From Chaetoderma sp. LZ-2023a (taxonomy: Eukaryota > Mollusca > Caudofoveata > Chaetodermatida > Chaetodermatidae), in NCBI GenBank assembly GCA_034401795.1, contig CM067370.1, positions 60,552,369 to 60,616,368 on the forward strand: a DNA stretch of 64,000 nt, given 5' to 3'. The notes below the pieces were generated by a model. The model did no database searches. It saw only the letters and a list, made by a program, of their open reading frames with translations, and was not told where the DNA came from. Made by a program: the position numbers and the translations under genes. This document shows, one piece after another, positions 35,201 to 48,300 of this stretch; position 1 is the first letter of the stretch; every line of letters starts with the position of its first letter.

Positions 35201-38200
35201 ATCTGTGCTATCAATGTAGCCCTTGTGGTCCCTTGGTTAATTGTGACATATGTAAGCACTGGGGGGGCGAGTTAATGTCCGAATTCTTGTGCTGCTTACA
35301 GGCGACGGACAAGGTGGTAGAGGAGGAGAAGAAGAAGAAGCGGAAACGAGAGGTTGTAAGTAGGAAGGGTAAGGGGAAGGTCTCGTCCGCGGTGGATATG
35401 GAGGCCTTCCGGACCGAGATGTTGGGAGAGATGAAGAGGACAATAAAGGATTTGGTTCCAGGGTTGCTTCGTGGCATGCTTCCTGGACCAAATCCTTTAC
35501 TGTCCTCATCATCGGCTTCGGAGCAGGTAATCCCCGCCTCTGGATCGATTTTCCTTAGACCGCTTCCGTTGTTCGACGATTCAGAGGTGGCCCCATTAGA
35601 GGGGGCGTTCCACGACCCTGGCAGCAGGCTTATTGCCGCGCCGATAGGGGACCGTGGACGGTTGTCGCTGGAACCCGCGGGCTGCTTATCAGTCCAGGGG
35701 TATCCGCACGCCGCGGTGGCCAGTACCTCCTATGGCACCGTTCCTGGTCAGCCCGGGTTAGCTCTCTTTGCTGACCCGGGGTCTAATCTTTCTGACCAGG
35801 GTGATGAGGATTACCTGCTAGGGTCGCCGTCTGACGACGTGGACATGGATGAAGACGTTTGTGCACCCCTCGCGGGGAATACAGGCGGCTTATTCCACGG
35901 TTTTACTCTCCCTGGAGTAGAGTCCGCGGCTCAGGTGGTGGCCCAGGGCGCTGCTGATGGCCAGCGGTACCGCATATCTCGGCTTGCCGAGGGTGTTGCT
36001 GGTGCTGGCCGGGCCCGTGGTGGGGCTATATATACCCCGCGCTCTGCCACGGTGCCTGCTCCTGGTCAAACCAGTGATATTCTCATGCCGGTGCTGTCAG
36101 GCCCGCATGTTTTCCCTGGCTTGCCAGGTGTATCAGCGTACCCGCCGTCAAGCTCTACTGCTTGCGCTCAGGAGGAAGACGAAGGACCCCGTCTTGTAGA
36201 GCGCTCGCAGTTAGCCACGGAGGAGGATTGGTATGACGCTTGCCAGTGGTTGGTGAGCGTTAGGCCTGATCTGCCCGTGGAGCAGTCGGCTAGCCAGCGT
36301 GTTCACACGCCGTGGTTAGCTGGGAAACCGACTGCTAACGCTATGCCTTCTCTGCCGCTGGCGGAGCATGTCGTTGACATGTTCAAGGCGGCGGAGACGT
36401 CCATTAACTCGAGTGGACGTCTCGCGAAGGCCCCTCGCGAGGTGGCCAGGCGTTGTCGCATCGTGCCCCTGGATTACCAGCGGTACGGTGTGGTACCCAA
36501 GCCCAGCGTGGATGACCGCGCGGCTTTGGGTGAGGATGCGCGGCCAGGCTCCCGTTCTGACACGGGGGTCTTGTGCTCGAACGCGTTGCGTTCGGCGAAT
36601 ACCGCGTTGCGTGATGCGGAGGAGAGTGGGAGGGCTTCGATTGCCGCTCTGTCCCACGTCTCCCAGCTGTTACAGGGGGTAGTAACGGCATCCGCATCGC
36701 GCCAGCCAAGCCCGGTCACGGTCCAGCGAGCCATCCAGGATGGTATTAACCTGGCGCTGGACTGTATGACTCGGGCGGTGACCAGGAGTGTCCGGGCAAG
36801 ACGCACGTTTGCCCTGGACAATCTGTGCCCGTCTCAGGACCTGTACAATAGGCTACTCCGTACGCCTATGACGGGTCCTGGTCTTTTTGGAGGTGAGGGA
36901 TGTCGCCACCTCCAGGAGACGGTCACCCTGGTGAATAACCAGAGGGCGCTGCGCGAGCAGTTTGAAGTGCTGCGTCGTGCTAACGTTCGCGCCGCGGCCC
37001 CTGCGTATCGTCCCCTACAGGCTCGAGGTGGTGCTGGCCAAGTCAGAGGCCAGCCACCGTCGCAGCGTCGGCCTCGGCCGCGTGCGATTCGGCCAGCAGC
37101 GAGGGGGGCGCAGGTTCCTCAGGCGCCGTCAGCCAGGCAGCTGCCCGCGCACCGAGGTGCGCGCGGGGCGGGGCGGGGCGGGGCGCGCGAGGATCTGGGC
37201 GTGGTTATCGGTCCTGACAGGACGCTTACCGCGGTAAGAACCACTCCGGTGTGTATGGCAACGGAGACAGTGCCGCTCTTGCATGCCTTGTGTCCACCGC
37301 GGTCCCTAGGTGGACCGGTGGGAGGCCGGCTAGCCGGCCACATGCAAGAGTGGGAACGGTTGACTCAGGACCGTTTAGTCTTGCGATGGCTTTCCGTCGG
37401 GTATCATCCAGAGTGGATGACAGGCCCGCCGTCGCGACTGTCTCTAGTGCCAGTCTGGACTCCCATTCCGAGAGAGCCAGAGCAAAGGTTGTGTATCGAG
37501 GAGGAGATAAATTCCCTCGTACAAAAAGGAGCTATTCAGCCGGCACAAAGGTGTCCGGGCTTCTATTCAACCCTGTTCTTAGTAACAAAACGCACCGGAG
37601 GGTGGAGACCGATTCTCAACCTCAAGCCATTGAACAAGTTCATCGAGACGCCCAGTTTCAAGATGGAAACGGTGCGCTCGGTGTTGGCGGGGTTGGAGAG
37701 GGGGATGTGGACGGCGTCGATAGATTTGAAGGACGCTTATTTCCACATCCCCATCCACGGGAGTTTCTGTCGCTTCCTGAGATTTGCATTCCAGGGCAGA
37801 CAGTGGGAATTCAGGGTGTTACCCTTCGGAATTTCCACGGCTCCTCGGGTTTTCACCCGTGTGGTTCTTGCGATCACAGCATACCTCCGCAGGAGAAGCA
37901 TAGCAGTCCACACGTACATAGACGACTGGCTGTTGAAAGCGCACACCCGGGAAAGTTTGTCGGCCAATCTGGAGATTGTTTTGAAAACTCTCACAGACTT
38001 AGGCTGGATGATCAATTTCCCAAAATCAGAGCTGACTCCATCCCAGAAGTTTGTTTACCTGGGGATGTTCTTCGATCTAGAGACAGGATATGTGTATCCT
38101 ACTCAGGAGAGAGTTCAGAAACTCATCTCGTTAATTCAGTCAGTGTGCGACAGTCGTCATGTCCTGGCACGGGTTTACTTGAGAATGCTGGGGTTGATGG

Positions 38201-41200
38201 TTTCATTGGAACCAGTCATTCCTCAGGCCGCCTTACGCAGGCGGCCGATCCAGTTATTTCTCATGACACAATGGACCCAGAGTACAGGTTCGCTGGACTC
38301 GAATGTGTCAGTGTTGGCGCCTCTCATTCACCACCTGCAATGGTGGTTGAATACAGAGAATCTCTTGCCGGGGGTTTTGCTAACCCCTCCCCACCCTCAG
38401 GTGACTGTGTATACAGATGCATCGATGGAGGGCTGGGGAGCTTGCCTGGAAGAGTACACGATATCAGGGCTTTGGAATCTGGAACAGTCAAAGGAACATA
38501 TAAATCTACTGGAGCTAAGAGCAGTAGTCCTGGCCCTGGAACATTTCTTACAGAAAGTTCAGGGCAAGATTGTTCTTATTCGTTCAGACAACTCAACAGT
38601 TGTGACTTACATAAACCGCCAGGGCGGAACGAAGTCGCCCAGTCTCTGTATGATGACATGGAAACTGCTTTGTTGGTGTCTGGATCACCAGATTACCTTG
38701 AAAGCAGTTCATATTCCGGGAAGGTTAAACCTGCTAGCAGACTCATTGAGCCGAAGGATGAGTGTTTTACCCACGGAATGGCAACTAAATCAATGTGTGG
38801 CGGATCGTCTGTTCGACCATTGGGGGAAACCCAACATCGATTTGTTCGCAACGAAGAAGAATGCGAAGATGACGACGTACGTCTCTCCGATTCCGGATCC
38901 AAGCGCTTTCGCAACAGATGCGTTAGCTATCAGCTGGGGGAGAATGTATGCATACGCATTCCCTCCAGCAATCCTGATTCCAAAAATTCTTCAGAAAATC
39001 AGACAAGAGGAATGCCAAGTGCTTCTGATCGCCCCGGATTGGCCAAGCCGATCATGGTATACGGATCTGCTGGACCTTCTGGTCTGCAATCCGGTTCCTC
39101 TGCCTCTGATGGACGATATTATCTTCCAGGGCAAGGCCCTTCACAACAATCCGTCAATGTTCAGATTGACTGCGTGGATGTTGTCAAGGAATCTAGAATT
39201 AAGGAGGGCTTTTCTGAGCAAGCAGCCATGTTTATGGCCAAAGCCAGGAGGGGGTCAACCTCCAGAGCATATAATTATAAAATCAACAGATTTGCAGAAT
39301 GGTGCTCAAAAAGATGTATTGATCCAATGGATTCATCTATTCAAGTAGTAGCTGATTTCCTCTGTCACCTCTATGATGCCTATAGCCTCAAGCCTAACTC
39401 TATTGCTGGTTATAAGTCAGCATTAATGTCTGTTATTCCTTGCTTGGCTAAGAGGGGAAGTGATGAAGTAAATACATTAAATGTATTAATTAAAGGCATG
39501 GGCAATCTAAGACCAAGGAATCCACCTGTGATTCCGTCTTGGAGTTTATCGCTAGTGCTTCAAGTACTAGGTGATAAGCCTTTTGAACCACTTAGTTCCA
39601 TTTCTATGAAACTATTAACACTGAAGACTGTGTTTTTAATTGCTGCGGCCTCGGCTAGGCGTAGGAGTGAAATTCATGCCTTATCAGCCGAGGATGACCG
39701 TTTTGTGGTTTCAGGGGAAGGCCTTAAGCTGCTACCTAGGATTAATTTCTTGGCTAAAAATCAGTCGTTGAAATATCCAGGTCAACCTATTATTTTGCCT
39801 GCTTTAACTAGATATGATCCTAATTCTAAAGCATGGTGTCCCGTCCGGGCGCTGCGCCGGTACAAACAACGTACGGCGGAGTGGCGCACCGACCAGTCAG
39901 CGTTATGGTTGTCATATATTGAACCCCATGGCAGGGCTTCTAAGGACACCATTTCCAGGTGGATTGTGGAATGCATTCAGTTTTGCCATAAATCCGCCAC
40001 CGGGAAGCAGGTTGACGTGGCCAAGGCTCACAGTGTCCGCGGCGTAGTAACATCCACGGCCCTATTTAATGGGGTCCCTGTGGATGATATTATGTCGGTG
40101 GCTCAGTGGCACTGTGAGTCAAGTTTTACAGACCATTATCTCCGTGACACCTCTAATCCTCTCGCCTTGTCGGTTTTGAAAAAATAACTCGGTTTATATT
40201 TTTTGAGGAGGTTTTTCCTCATTACTTATATATTTCACAATTAATTTATGGAAACACCCACTTTTTTGGGCCTGCATCAGTCTTTGCCAATGGGAAGATG
40301 ATGTCAGCAGCCGTTTTCAACAAGGTCAGTCTTGTTCATGTGTTGTCCGTTGTTGATTGTATTGTCACGATTACCCGTTATTAATATGGTGATGGTTTGT
40401 GTATTTGTGTGGTTCATTGTTGAGAGTTACGAAAATGGAGCTTTTTCGTCTCTGTCCTGTAGTACATGGCACTTGTACGTAGAGAGCGTATAGGACATTG
40501 AGGTCAGTCGACTCTTCCTCCCAGGAAGGAGGGGGGGGAGCGCATATGACATTCGGTCATCTCTCATACATCGGTGGTGTTATCCGATGGTTAGTCAAAT
40601 CCTGACTGTTTTTTCTTACAGTTTCAGAAGTTTAAGTGCCTTAAACGCAGAAAAGCGTATAGGGATGAGCTGGTCTTTTGACCTCGCCTCCCTCCCGCCA
40701 GATTCACTTTCGAATTCTGGCAATATCAAAAGTATTAGGGAGGTAAGTATACTCTTGAAGTGAAATAAACGAAATCTAGGATTTCTTTTTTCACGAGAGA
40801 GTTGATACTTACCTCCCTAGATACGGACCCGGCCTCTCCACCCCACAGAGGCTCGGTCTTCAGGCTCTTAATAGTTGCATGTGTGTCAGCCAATAATCTA
40901 GTCAGAGGAAGTGCTAGTCTGCGCATGCGCGGTGGTGGGGCTGGCATCCGCCAGACTACGCTCTGACTCCCTGCCCAGTAGGGGCACCTAACTGTTTTAA
41001 ATCTGAGTGTTTATTGAGTGAAAGCCAATATTTAGCAATATCAAAAGTATTAGGGAGGTAAGTATCAACTCTCTCGTGAAAAAAGAAATCCTAGATTTCG
41101 TTTATTCCGGTAGGAAGAATACATATCCGGGTCTGTTGGACCCGGCATTGCTTCATTCATCTATGACCGGGTCCAGTTTTTCAGCTTCCTCTTCCGGTAG

Positions 41201-44200
41201 TAGTGTTGCTACTTCCAGTAGGAAGAATGCACATCCGGGTCTGTTGGACCCAACTTTGCATACATCCTCTCTTTCCAGTCCAGGCTTTTCAACTTCCGCT
41301 TCTGGCAGCAGTGTAGCTACTTCCGGTAGGAATTATTCATATCCGGGTCTGTTGGATCCGTCCTTGCATTCCGCTTCCAGTTCCGGTTCCGGTCTTTCCA
41401 TTTCCGCTTCCGGTGGCAGTGTGTCTGCTTCCAGTTTAAGAGATGCTTCCCCAGGTCAGTTAGATCTGGCGAAACATTCTATTTCCGGTTCCGGTGTACC
41501 AATTTCTTCTGGAAATAATTTTTGCGCATCAGATTATGAGCTGTTGATTAACTCTAATCCCCAGTATAGTAATATTTCTGCTCCTTCTGATTCTAACTAT
41601 TTTCACGCTGCTCCTGCTCAGGGTTTTTTATAGGCATGATCCTGTTCCTTCTCTCTCTCTCTCTCTCTCAGTCTGTTCATTCTTCTGATTTTGTTCATCC
41701 TTCCTTTCGGGAGGTGGTGTCTCAATCTCATTCTTCTTCTTCTCCTAACATGTCTCATGTAGCTTCTAAGAAAGGTAGTAATCATCCTTCTTCCTCCTCT
41801 GTTATGTCGGCTAGAGATTTTTTGTCATGTCTCCTTTTCCGGAAAATTAGGCGTTGGCTGTGGATGCCCTGTCTCAGTCCTGGACAGGAATCTTCGCTTA
41901 TGCGTTCTCTCCAACAATCCTGATTCCTTTGGTTCTGAAGAAAGTCAGGGACCAGATCTGCTAGATTTTGTTGATAGCTCTCTTTTGGCCAAAAAGGATC
42001 TGGTTTGTAGACCTTCTCGATCTTCTAATAGACTTCCCTCGTCTGCTTCCAGTGTTCCCAGACCTGATGTCTCAAGTAAGGGGAACCTGATTTCATCCAA
42101 ACCCAGGAATCTTCAGTCTGTGCGTTTGGAGAATGTCGAGTGCTCGGTCCCTGAGAATAAAGTTTCTGCAAGATCTCAGGAAATCATTGATTCTGCCAGG
42201 AGGGAGTCGACCCGTAGAGTTTACAGGGGTCGACTTAAGATTTTTGGAGAATGGTGTTCAGATCATGATCTTGTGCCTGATTCTGTTTCTATTTCCCAGG
42301 TGTTAGACTTTATCTTATCTGTTCGATTCTTTACATCTGTCTGCTAACACTGTAAGGGGATATAGATTTTCTTTAGCATCTTCTCTTCCTAGTTTGTTGA
42401 ACGCTGAAGTTAAAGATACTAGGGTTCTTAATGGTTTCATCAGAGGTTTAGGTAATATTCGTCCTCCAGTTGCTAAACCTTTGCCTTCCTGGAACTTGGC
42501 TCTGGTTCTTCAGGTTTTGGTAGGTCATCATTTCGAACCTATCTCTACGATTAGCTTGAAACTTGTAACTTTGAAGACCGTTTTTCTAGTTGCATCTGCT
42601 TCTGCAAGAAGATGATCTGAAATCCATGCTTTTTCCGCTGAAAAGGATAGGTTTATTGAATCTGGGGACGGTTTGGTTTTATATCCCAGACGGGATTTTT
42701 TTTATCAAAGACTCAATCAAACCGTTTTCCGGCTAAACCGATTATTTAAAAATCTTTAACCTCCTTTTCTCCGTCTGACAGACTTTGGTGTCCTGTTAGA
42801 GCTCTAAAAGTATGCAGGCGTCATACTGATTTTAAGAGGTCCGATCCCTCCCATTTCTGGGTTCCGTATGCGGAAGGGGTAGCCAGACCAGTCTCTAAGG
42901 CAACTATTGCCAGATGGATTTGTGAGACCATTCGCCTTTACTACGAGATTGCTTCTCCTGAGCATATCAATCTTTCTAACATTAAAGCTCACGATGTTAG
43001 AGGGATGGCTACCTCTTTTGCCCTTTTTGCTGGATCTTCTGTAGACAAGGTTATGCAAGTTGCAGGATGGAAATCCAAATCTACTTTTACTACTTTTTAT
43101 TTAAAAGATCAGAGCGATGTGGCTTCCTTTTTTAGGAACATTATGATTTTAACAAAAGAGGCTGAAGACCATTTACCAAGCACATCCCACCATTTTCGTT
43201 AGGACCTTGCGTCTGCGTGTAATGGTGAGAGTTGTTCCTTGGTTTTTATTTATTTCTTTAAGTTTAAAGTTTTATTTGGTTGATAGTCACTGTGTGATTG
43301 ATTAAGATGCACCATTATGTTATGTTATTAACATTTGGTTATGTTTTGTTTGATTTTTATCCTTGCTTATGGATTCTCAAATCTCCTTTCACCAAAGTTT
43401 CATAGTGGGACACTGACCAAATCTATGGGTTTAGCAAGTAGTGATTGAACGGTAATGGATGTTTTTTGTGATGTAATAACAACCCCCATTTAGTGGGTTG
43501 GTCTGTAGTTTTATTAACCACTATACAAACATACTTACTGTTCAATCACTATGACCCGGCCCTCAGCCACCCCGCTGGGTATTGATTTGAGAATCTATTC
43601 TGGATATATGGCACTTAAATTTAGAAAAGTTAATCAGTTTTCATGTTTGGGACCTACTGCGCATGCGCGAGCGTGCTTAGTGGCAGGCGTCACCAAGGAG
43701 TGAGTACAGACTGGTGCCAGTCTATTGTATGGCTAATGCACGGGGTCCCTCTACAAGAAGCCTGGTTGAGGGTCTATATGGTGATGGCATTGGCAATAGG
43801 GAGTATGTAAGCGAGCATAAATTTTTTATTCTGATAGCTAAATGCAGATATGTGATTTAGCAAGTAGTGATTGAACGGTAAGTATGTTTTTATAGTGGTT
43901 AATAAAACTACAGACCAACCCACTAAAGGGGGGTCTGTTGGGGTTTTTTTCAGCATTAACATTTTCCAGTTAGCTCAACTTGTCTGTTTATATCTCGTTT
44001 TGATGGTCATTCTGGACCCAAACCTGAACACATAATGACACAGCATCGCACCATGAACGTGGGTCAAAAGTTCAGAGGGCAAGGTCACTGGAACCCAGGT
44101 ACAAAATTTGGGTTTTTTTTCAACAATAACATTTTCTGCTTGGCTCAACTTAGCCTTTCATATCTCAACTTTGGTTAATCATACTGTACCCAAACATGGA

Positions 44201-45295
44201 CACATGCTTCCATATGATAAGAGGTCATGACATAATGACCTTGGGTCAAAAGTTAAATGTCACTGTGACATTGGTAACACATTTTTCAATATTAACATTT
44301 TGCATTTAGCTCAACATTTCATATCTTTGGGTAAGTATATTGGCCCGAACCTTGGACACATACTTCCTTATAATTGGAGGGCATCATACATTGATGTGGG
44401 GGTCAAAAAGACAAGGGTCAAGATTATTGTGACATTGGTAAAACTGGGTTTTTTTTCAACGTTAACATTTTGTGGTTGGGTCAACTGAGTAGTGTATATT
44501 TCATGTTTTGTTGATCATAATGAACCCAAACGTAAACACATGCTTCCTTATAATGGGAGAACATAAAACCATGTCATTCGGGGTCAAAGGTCATTGTGGT
44601 CTTGGGAAAAACTTCAACAGTAACATTTTGTGTTTAGCTCAATTTATCAGTTTATATCTTATGTTTGGTTAAGCATACAGGGCCCACATTCAGACACATC
44701 CTTCCTTATAATGATTTGGCATAACACAATCACCATGCCATCAAACGGTCAAAGTCAGTGTGATATTGACAAAAAATCAAAAATAACATTTTGCTTTTAT
44801 CTCAAAATTAACAGTTCATATCTCATGTTGTGTTAATCATGCGTCACCCAAACTTGGACACCTTCATATTTCTGGTTAATTGTCACTGTTAGCTTGATAT
44901 TTGACCCCAAATTTATCAGAAATCTTTGGGACACTACGGACAACCTTCTATCCAAGTCTGGTCAAGAGCTCCAGTAGAACGAGAGTTATTTTGATAGACA
45001 GACTGCTTTATTGCAATGCAATGCAATCCAATAGAATGCAATGCAATGCAACCATGTAATGAAGCTTGCCTGATTAATCCAAGAGGCACAAGGGCCTGTG
45101 ATGCTCACCTGTCCCATTAGCATTTGAATCATTTGCATTTAAACAGACTTGATGGATAGTTTTTGGAAAATCCAAGATGGCCACCAAAAAAAATTTACCA
45201 ATCAAAATTCTCATTTGATTTCTTGAAGCCTATCTTTATAGGATCGTTCTATCCAAGTTTGGTTGAAATCGAGGCATTGATTAAGTAGTAGTAGT

Positions 45296-45330
<35 letters not shown>

Positions 45331-48300
45331 CGATTTAAAGGCTTCTGGAAATTTGTGTGAAAATCCAAGATGGCTGCCAAAAAAATTAACCAATCAAGTG
45401 TATACAAGTTCGGAAGCATATGACCATAGGATCCTTCCAACCAGGTTTCGATGAAATGTGGCCAAAGGGTAAGGAGTATTTTAAAGGATTTCTGAAAATT
45501 TTTGGGAAATCCAAGGTGCCTGCCAAAAATATGGACCAATCAAAATTCTCATTAGAACTCTAAGCCAATAACCATAAGATCATTCCACACAAGTTTCGTT
45601 GAAATCGGGACATTGATTAAGGAAGAGTAGCGTTTTAAAGGATTTCCATCCAAGATGATCACCTGAAAAATTGACCAATCAAAATTCTGTATAGAATTTC
45701 TGAAGCCTCGCCGCCTCGAGTCTGGTTGAAATCGCCCAAGCAGTTAATGAACAAACTTGGTTCGGCTGTTGGGCCAGATGATGATTCATGAGTTTTGAAT
45801 CGATTCCCCAAGCGGTTTCCTAGAAGATTTTTAAAGACGCTTCTAAAAATTGGCATGTTTAAAATCAGACCAGTGGTTCTTGAGAACACATTTCAAATTT
45901 TCCAATCCTTTAGTAGTGGAGTTTTTGGCAGGAAAGAGATTCAAGATGGCTACCAAACCATTTATTTGACAGTTTCGAAAGTTGAAATTTGAAATCAGCA
46001 TACGCAAAAAACTATATAAAAACAATTTCTGCTTCAAAATTCTTCAAATAAAAAAGTCTTAAATGACCACCAAACACGCCACATTTTGTTTAGTCCACAC
46101 CGGCCATGTTTTTTCACCTATCACCTTCCCTTGAACAAAATATATTGGCTCTTAGTCCCTAAGCATATCTCCCAACCCTTACATAAATTTAAGTGTGCGG
46201 TCAGCATGCGTCGAGCATTTGGGAAGAATTTTAGATTGCATGAGCTTGCGCAAGCTCGCCGCTACCTTGCGTAAGCTCATCTCTACCTTGCGTAAGCTCA
46301 GGGCAACCTTGCGCAAGCTAGAAGCGAGCTAGCGCAACCTTGTGAGAGCTAACCGTTATTTTTGTGTGAGTTTGCCCAAGGGAACATCATTTTCAAGTTA
46401 GGTCGTGCAAACTCGCACAAGCTTTCCTAATTGATCTGAAATTTGGCCACATTTAGAATAGATAAAAAAAGCAAAATATCTTCCGAATCTTATCATTGTT
46501 GATACATAGGTCACCAGACTAGATTTTATTACGCAAACTCTCACAAGCTTGTGCAACCTCAGACAATCTCGTGCAAACTAACATAATTTTTTTGTTTGGT
46601 CTGTGCATGCATATATAAGGAAAGGAAATAACAGGTTCTAGGTAATATGAGTTGAGTTGACCTCATGACCCGCTAAAATTGGCAGGTAATTTAAGTCTGA
46701 AGAAATCCAGTGCATTGATTATTAGTATATAATGTGTTATGAGTTATGGATTCAGAATTTACTATTTTGAAAAGGCTGACATGACTGTTAAATGGAATGC
46801 TTAGAACTAGTAACCTTAAAATGGAAATAGCTGTATTAAGAGGTATATATTTTATTGATTTGGTGCAATTTATTGACAGATGCCAGTTTTGGTACAACTT
46901 TAGCTCTATACTCTATAGTAATGCAGTGACCATGCCTTCTATTAAAACATACGTGTAATATGTTAACAATCTCTGGTTAATAGCAAATGTATCAAACAGG
47001 GTATCATACACACTTAATGTGTTGCTGAAAATATATATTTGATATCCAATATTAGCTCACCTGGCGCGTGTCAAAAGATTCCTATCTCTAATTTTAGGCC
47101 TGACAGTAAGAGGCCATTATAGAACATTTGACTCCCATATTTATTATTTCAGAGTATATCACAGTAAGTTTACACAATCCTCATACCTAAGATGTATTTT
47201 GTGAGATATTTTAATTATACCATATACACTGTATATCAAGTTGTATAATTAGAGTGGTGTTCCCGCCGGCCACACTAGGTGTAGCCGGGATTGTCTAAAA
47301 TGGCAATGCAAAGTTTAACAGGAAAGTTTTCTTGTCACTTTGTTGGGGGCCAACGGTCAACATGATGATGTGGGAAAGTATAGAGGGGTGTATTATGGCA
47401 TTCAATACCAAGTTTGGTATTTATTCCAGTGTGATCCAGACTCTTAGCGTTTTGTGCCAGGTTTGGCTATACTCATCAGAAGAAATATTTTTGAAAAACA
47501 AAATTGTTTTGTATTTTTGATCTAGTTTTAGATCAGATGTGTCCATTTTTTATGGGGGTAGAGAATAAGTTCTATTCTTACCTTATTTTTAGTCCATAGC
47601 ATTGAGTTCCCTTAGGAGATTCGCTTCGCTCAATTCGTCTTCCTCATCCAGTGATAGAGGGATGAATGGATCCTCTAGGGATTCTTCAAGTAGATGTTGC
47701 TGAGAATCCTCTTCAGGTGTGGGCCCTGAAAGTCCGCTATCAGGGCTGTTGACCCTTGAGAAAACTTGTGGGGGAGTAGCTTCACTGCCAATCTCTGAAT
47801 TCGGGCTTTCAGTACAGCTGGACAGAGGTGAAGAGAAGTTTGGTGGATTTTCAAGTTCACCAATGACAATTGGCTCGACGTCTCGGTGTCCGTGTGCTAC
47901 TCCTTCCGGGGGTGAGTCTTCTCTGTAGGTGTGTAAGACAGGTAAGCGGGGTGGTGTCCTAGCAATTACGGCTTCAACACCGGCTGCTGTAACAATTCTG
48001 TCGGCGTTGTGGAAGGCGATAATGGCTTCTCCCACAGTCGGAAAAATGCTGTGTAGTGGTCCGAAATGCCTCCTCAGATCCTCAGTGCGGCTGAAGTGGT
48101 GATTGCAGATTTCACCTTTCTTTTCATGGATTATTCTAATGTGTCGTCGGCGTGACGGTCTATGTGCAAATGATGCTGGACAAAGTGGACAGATGAATCT
48201 GTCCATATCTTAGAAAACGACTGATTTGAGTTAAATTAGTTGGACGTTGGTGTAGTACGTCATATGTGCTTGTGACGTAGTGCAGGTGTGACGTCGTGTT

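Larger units (their letters stand above)
34050..41104 (+). mobile_element. DIRS-like retrotransposon B2, full length and apparently intact (about 7.06 kb)
   Basis: Near-identical to B1 over its whole length, with the same ends (TCACTTCAAGAG...TTTCGTTTA) flanked by TT at 34048-34049 and 41105-41106. It lies inside the gag of element A. Inverted terminal repeats, an internal complementary region and both long ORFs are present. Unlike B1, the Cys-rich N-terminal segment is in frame with the polyprotein. I could find no inactivating lesion in the ORFs given here. Confidence 0.95.
32411..43931 (+). mobile_element. DIRS-like retrotransposon A, RT-deficient, split by B2
   Basis: Its ends are fixed by an internal complementary region at 43433-43553, which carries the reverse complements of both ends. 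It starts TTGTTATTGCACCAC and ends CACTAAAGGGG, flanked by GG on both sides. Inverted terminal repeats lie at about 32411-32695 and 43630-43931. Its own sequence, without B2, is about 4.46 kb. It retains gag and a decayed tyrosine recombinase but lacks nearly all of RT and RNase H. It was inserted into a tandem repeat array. Confidence 0.9.
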
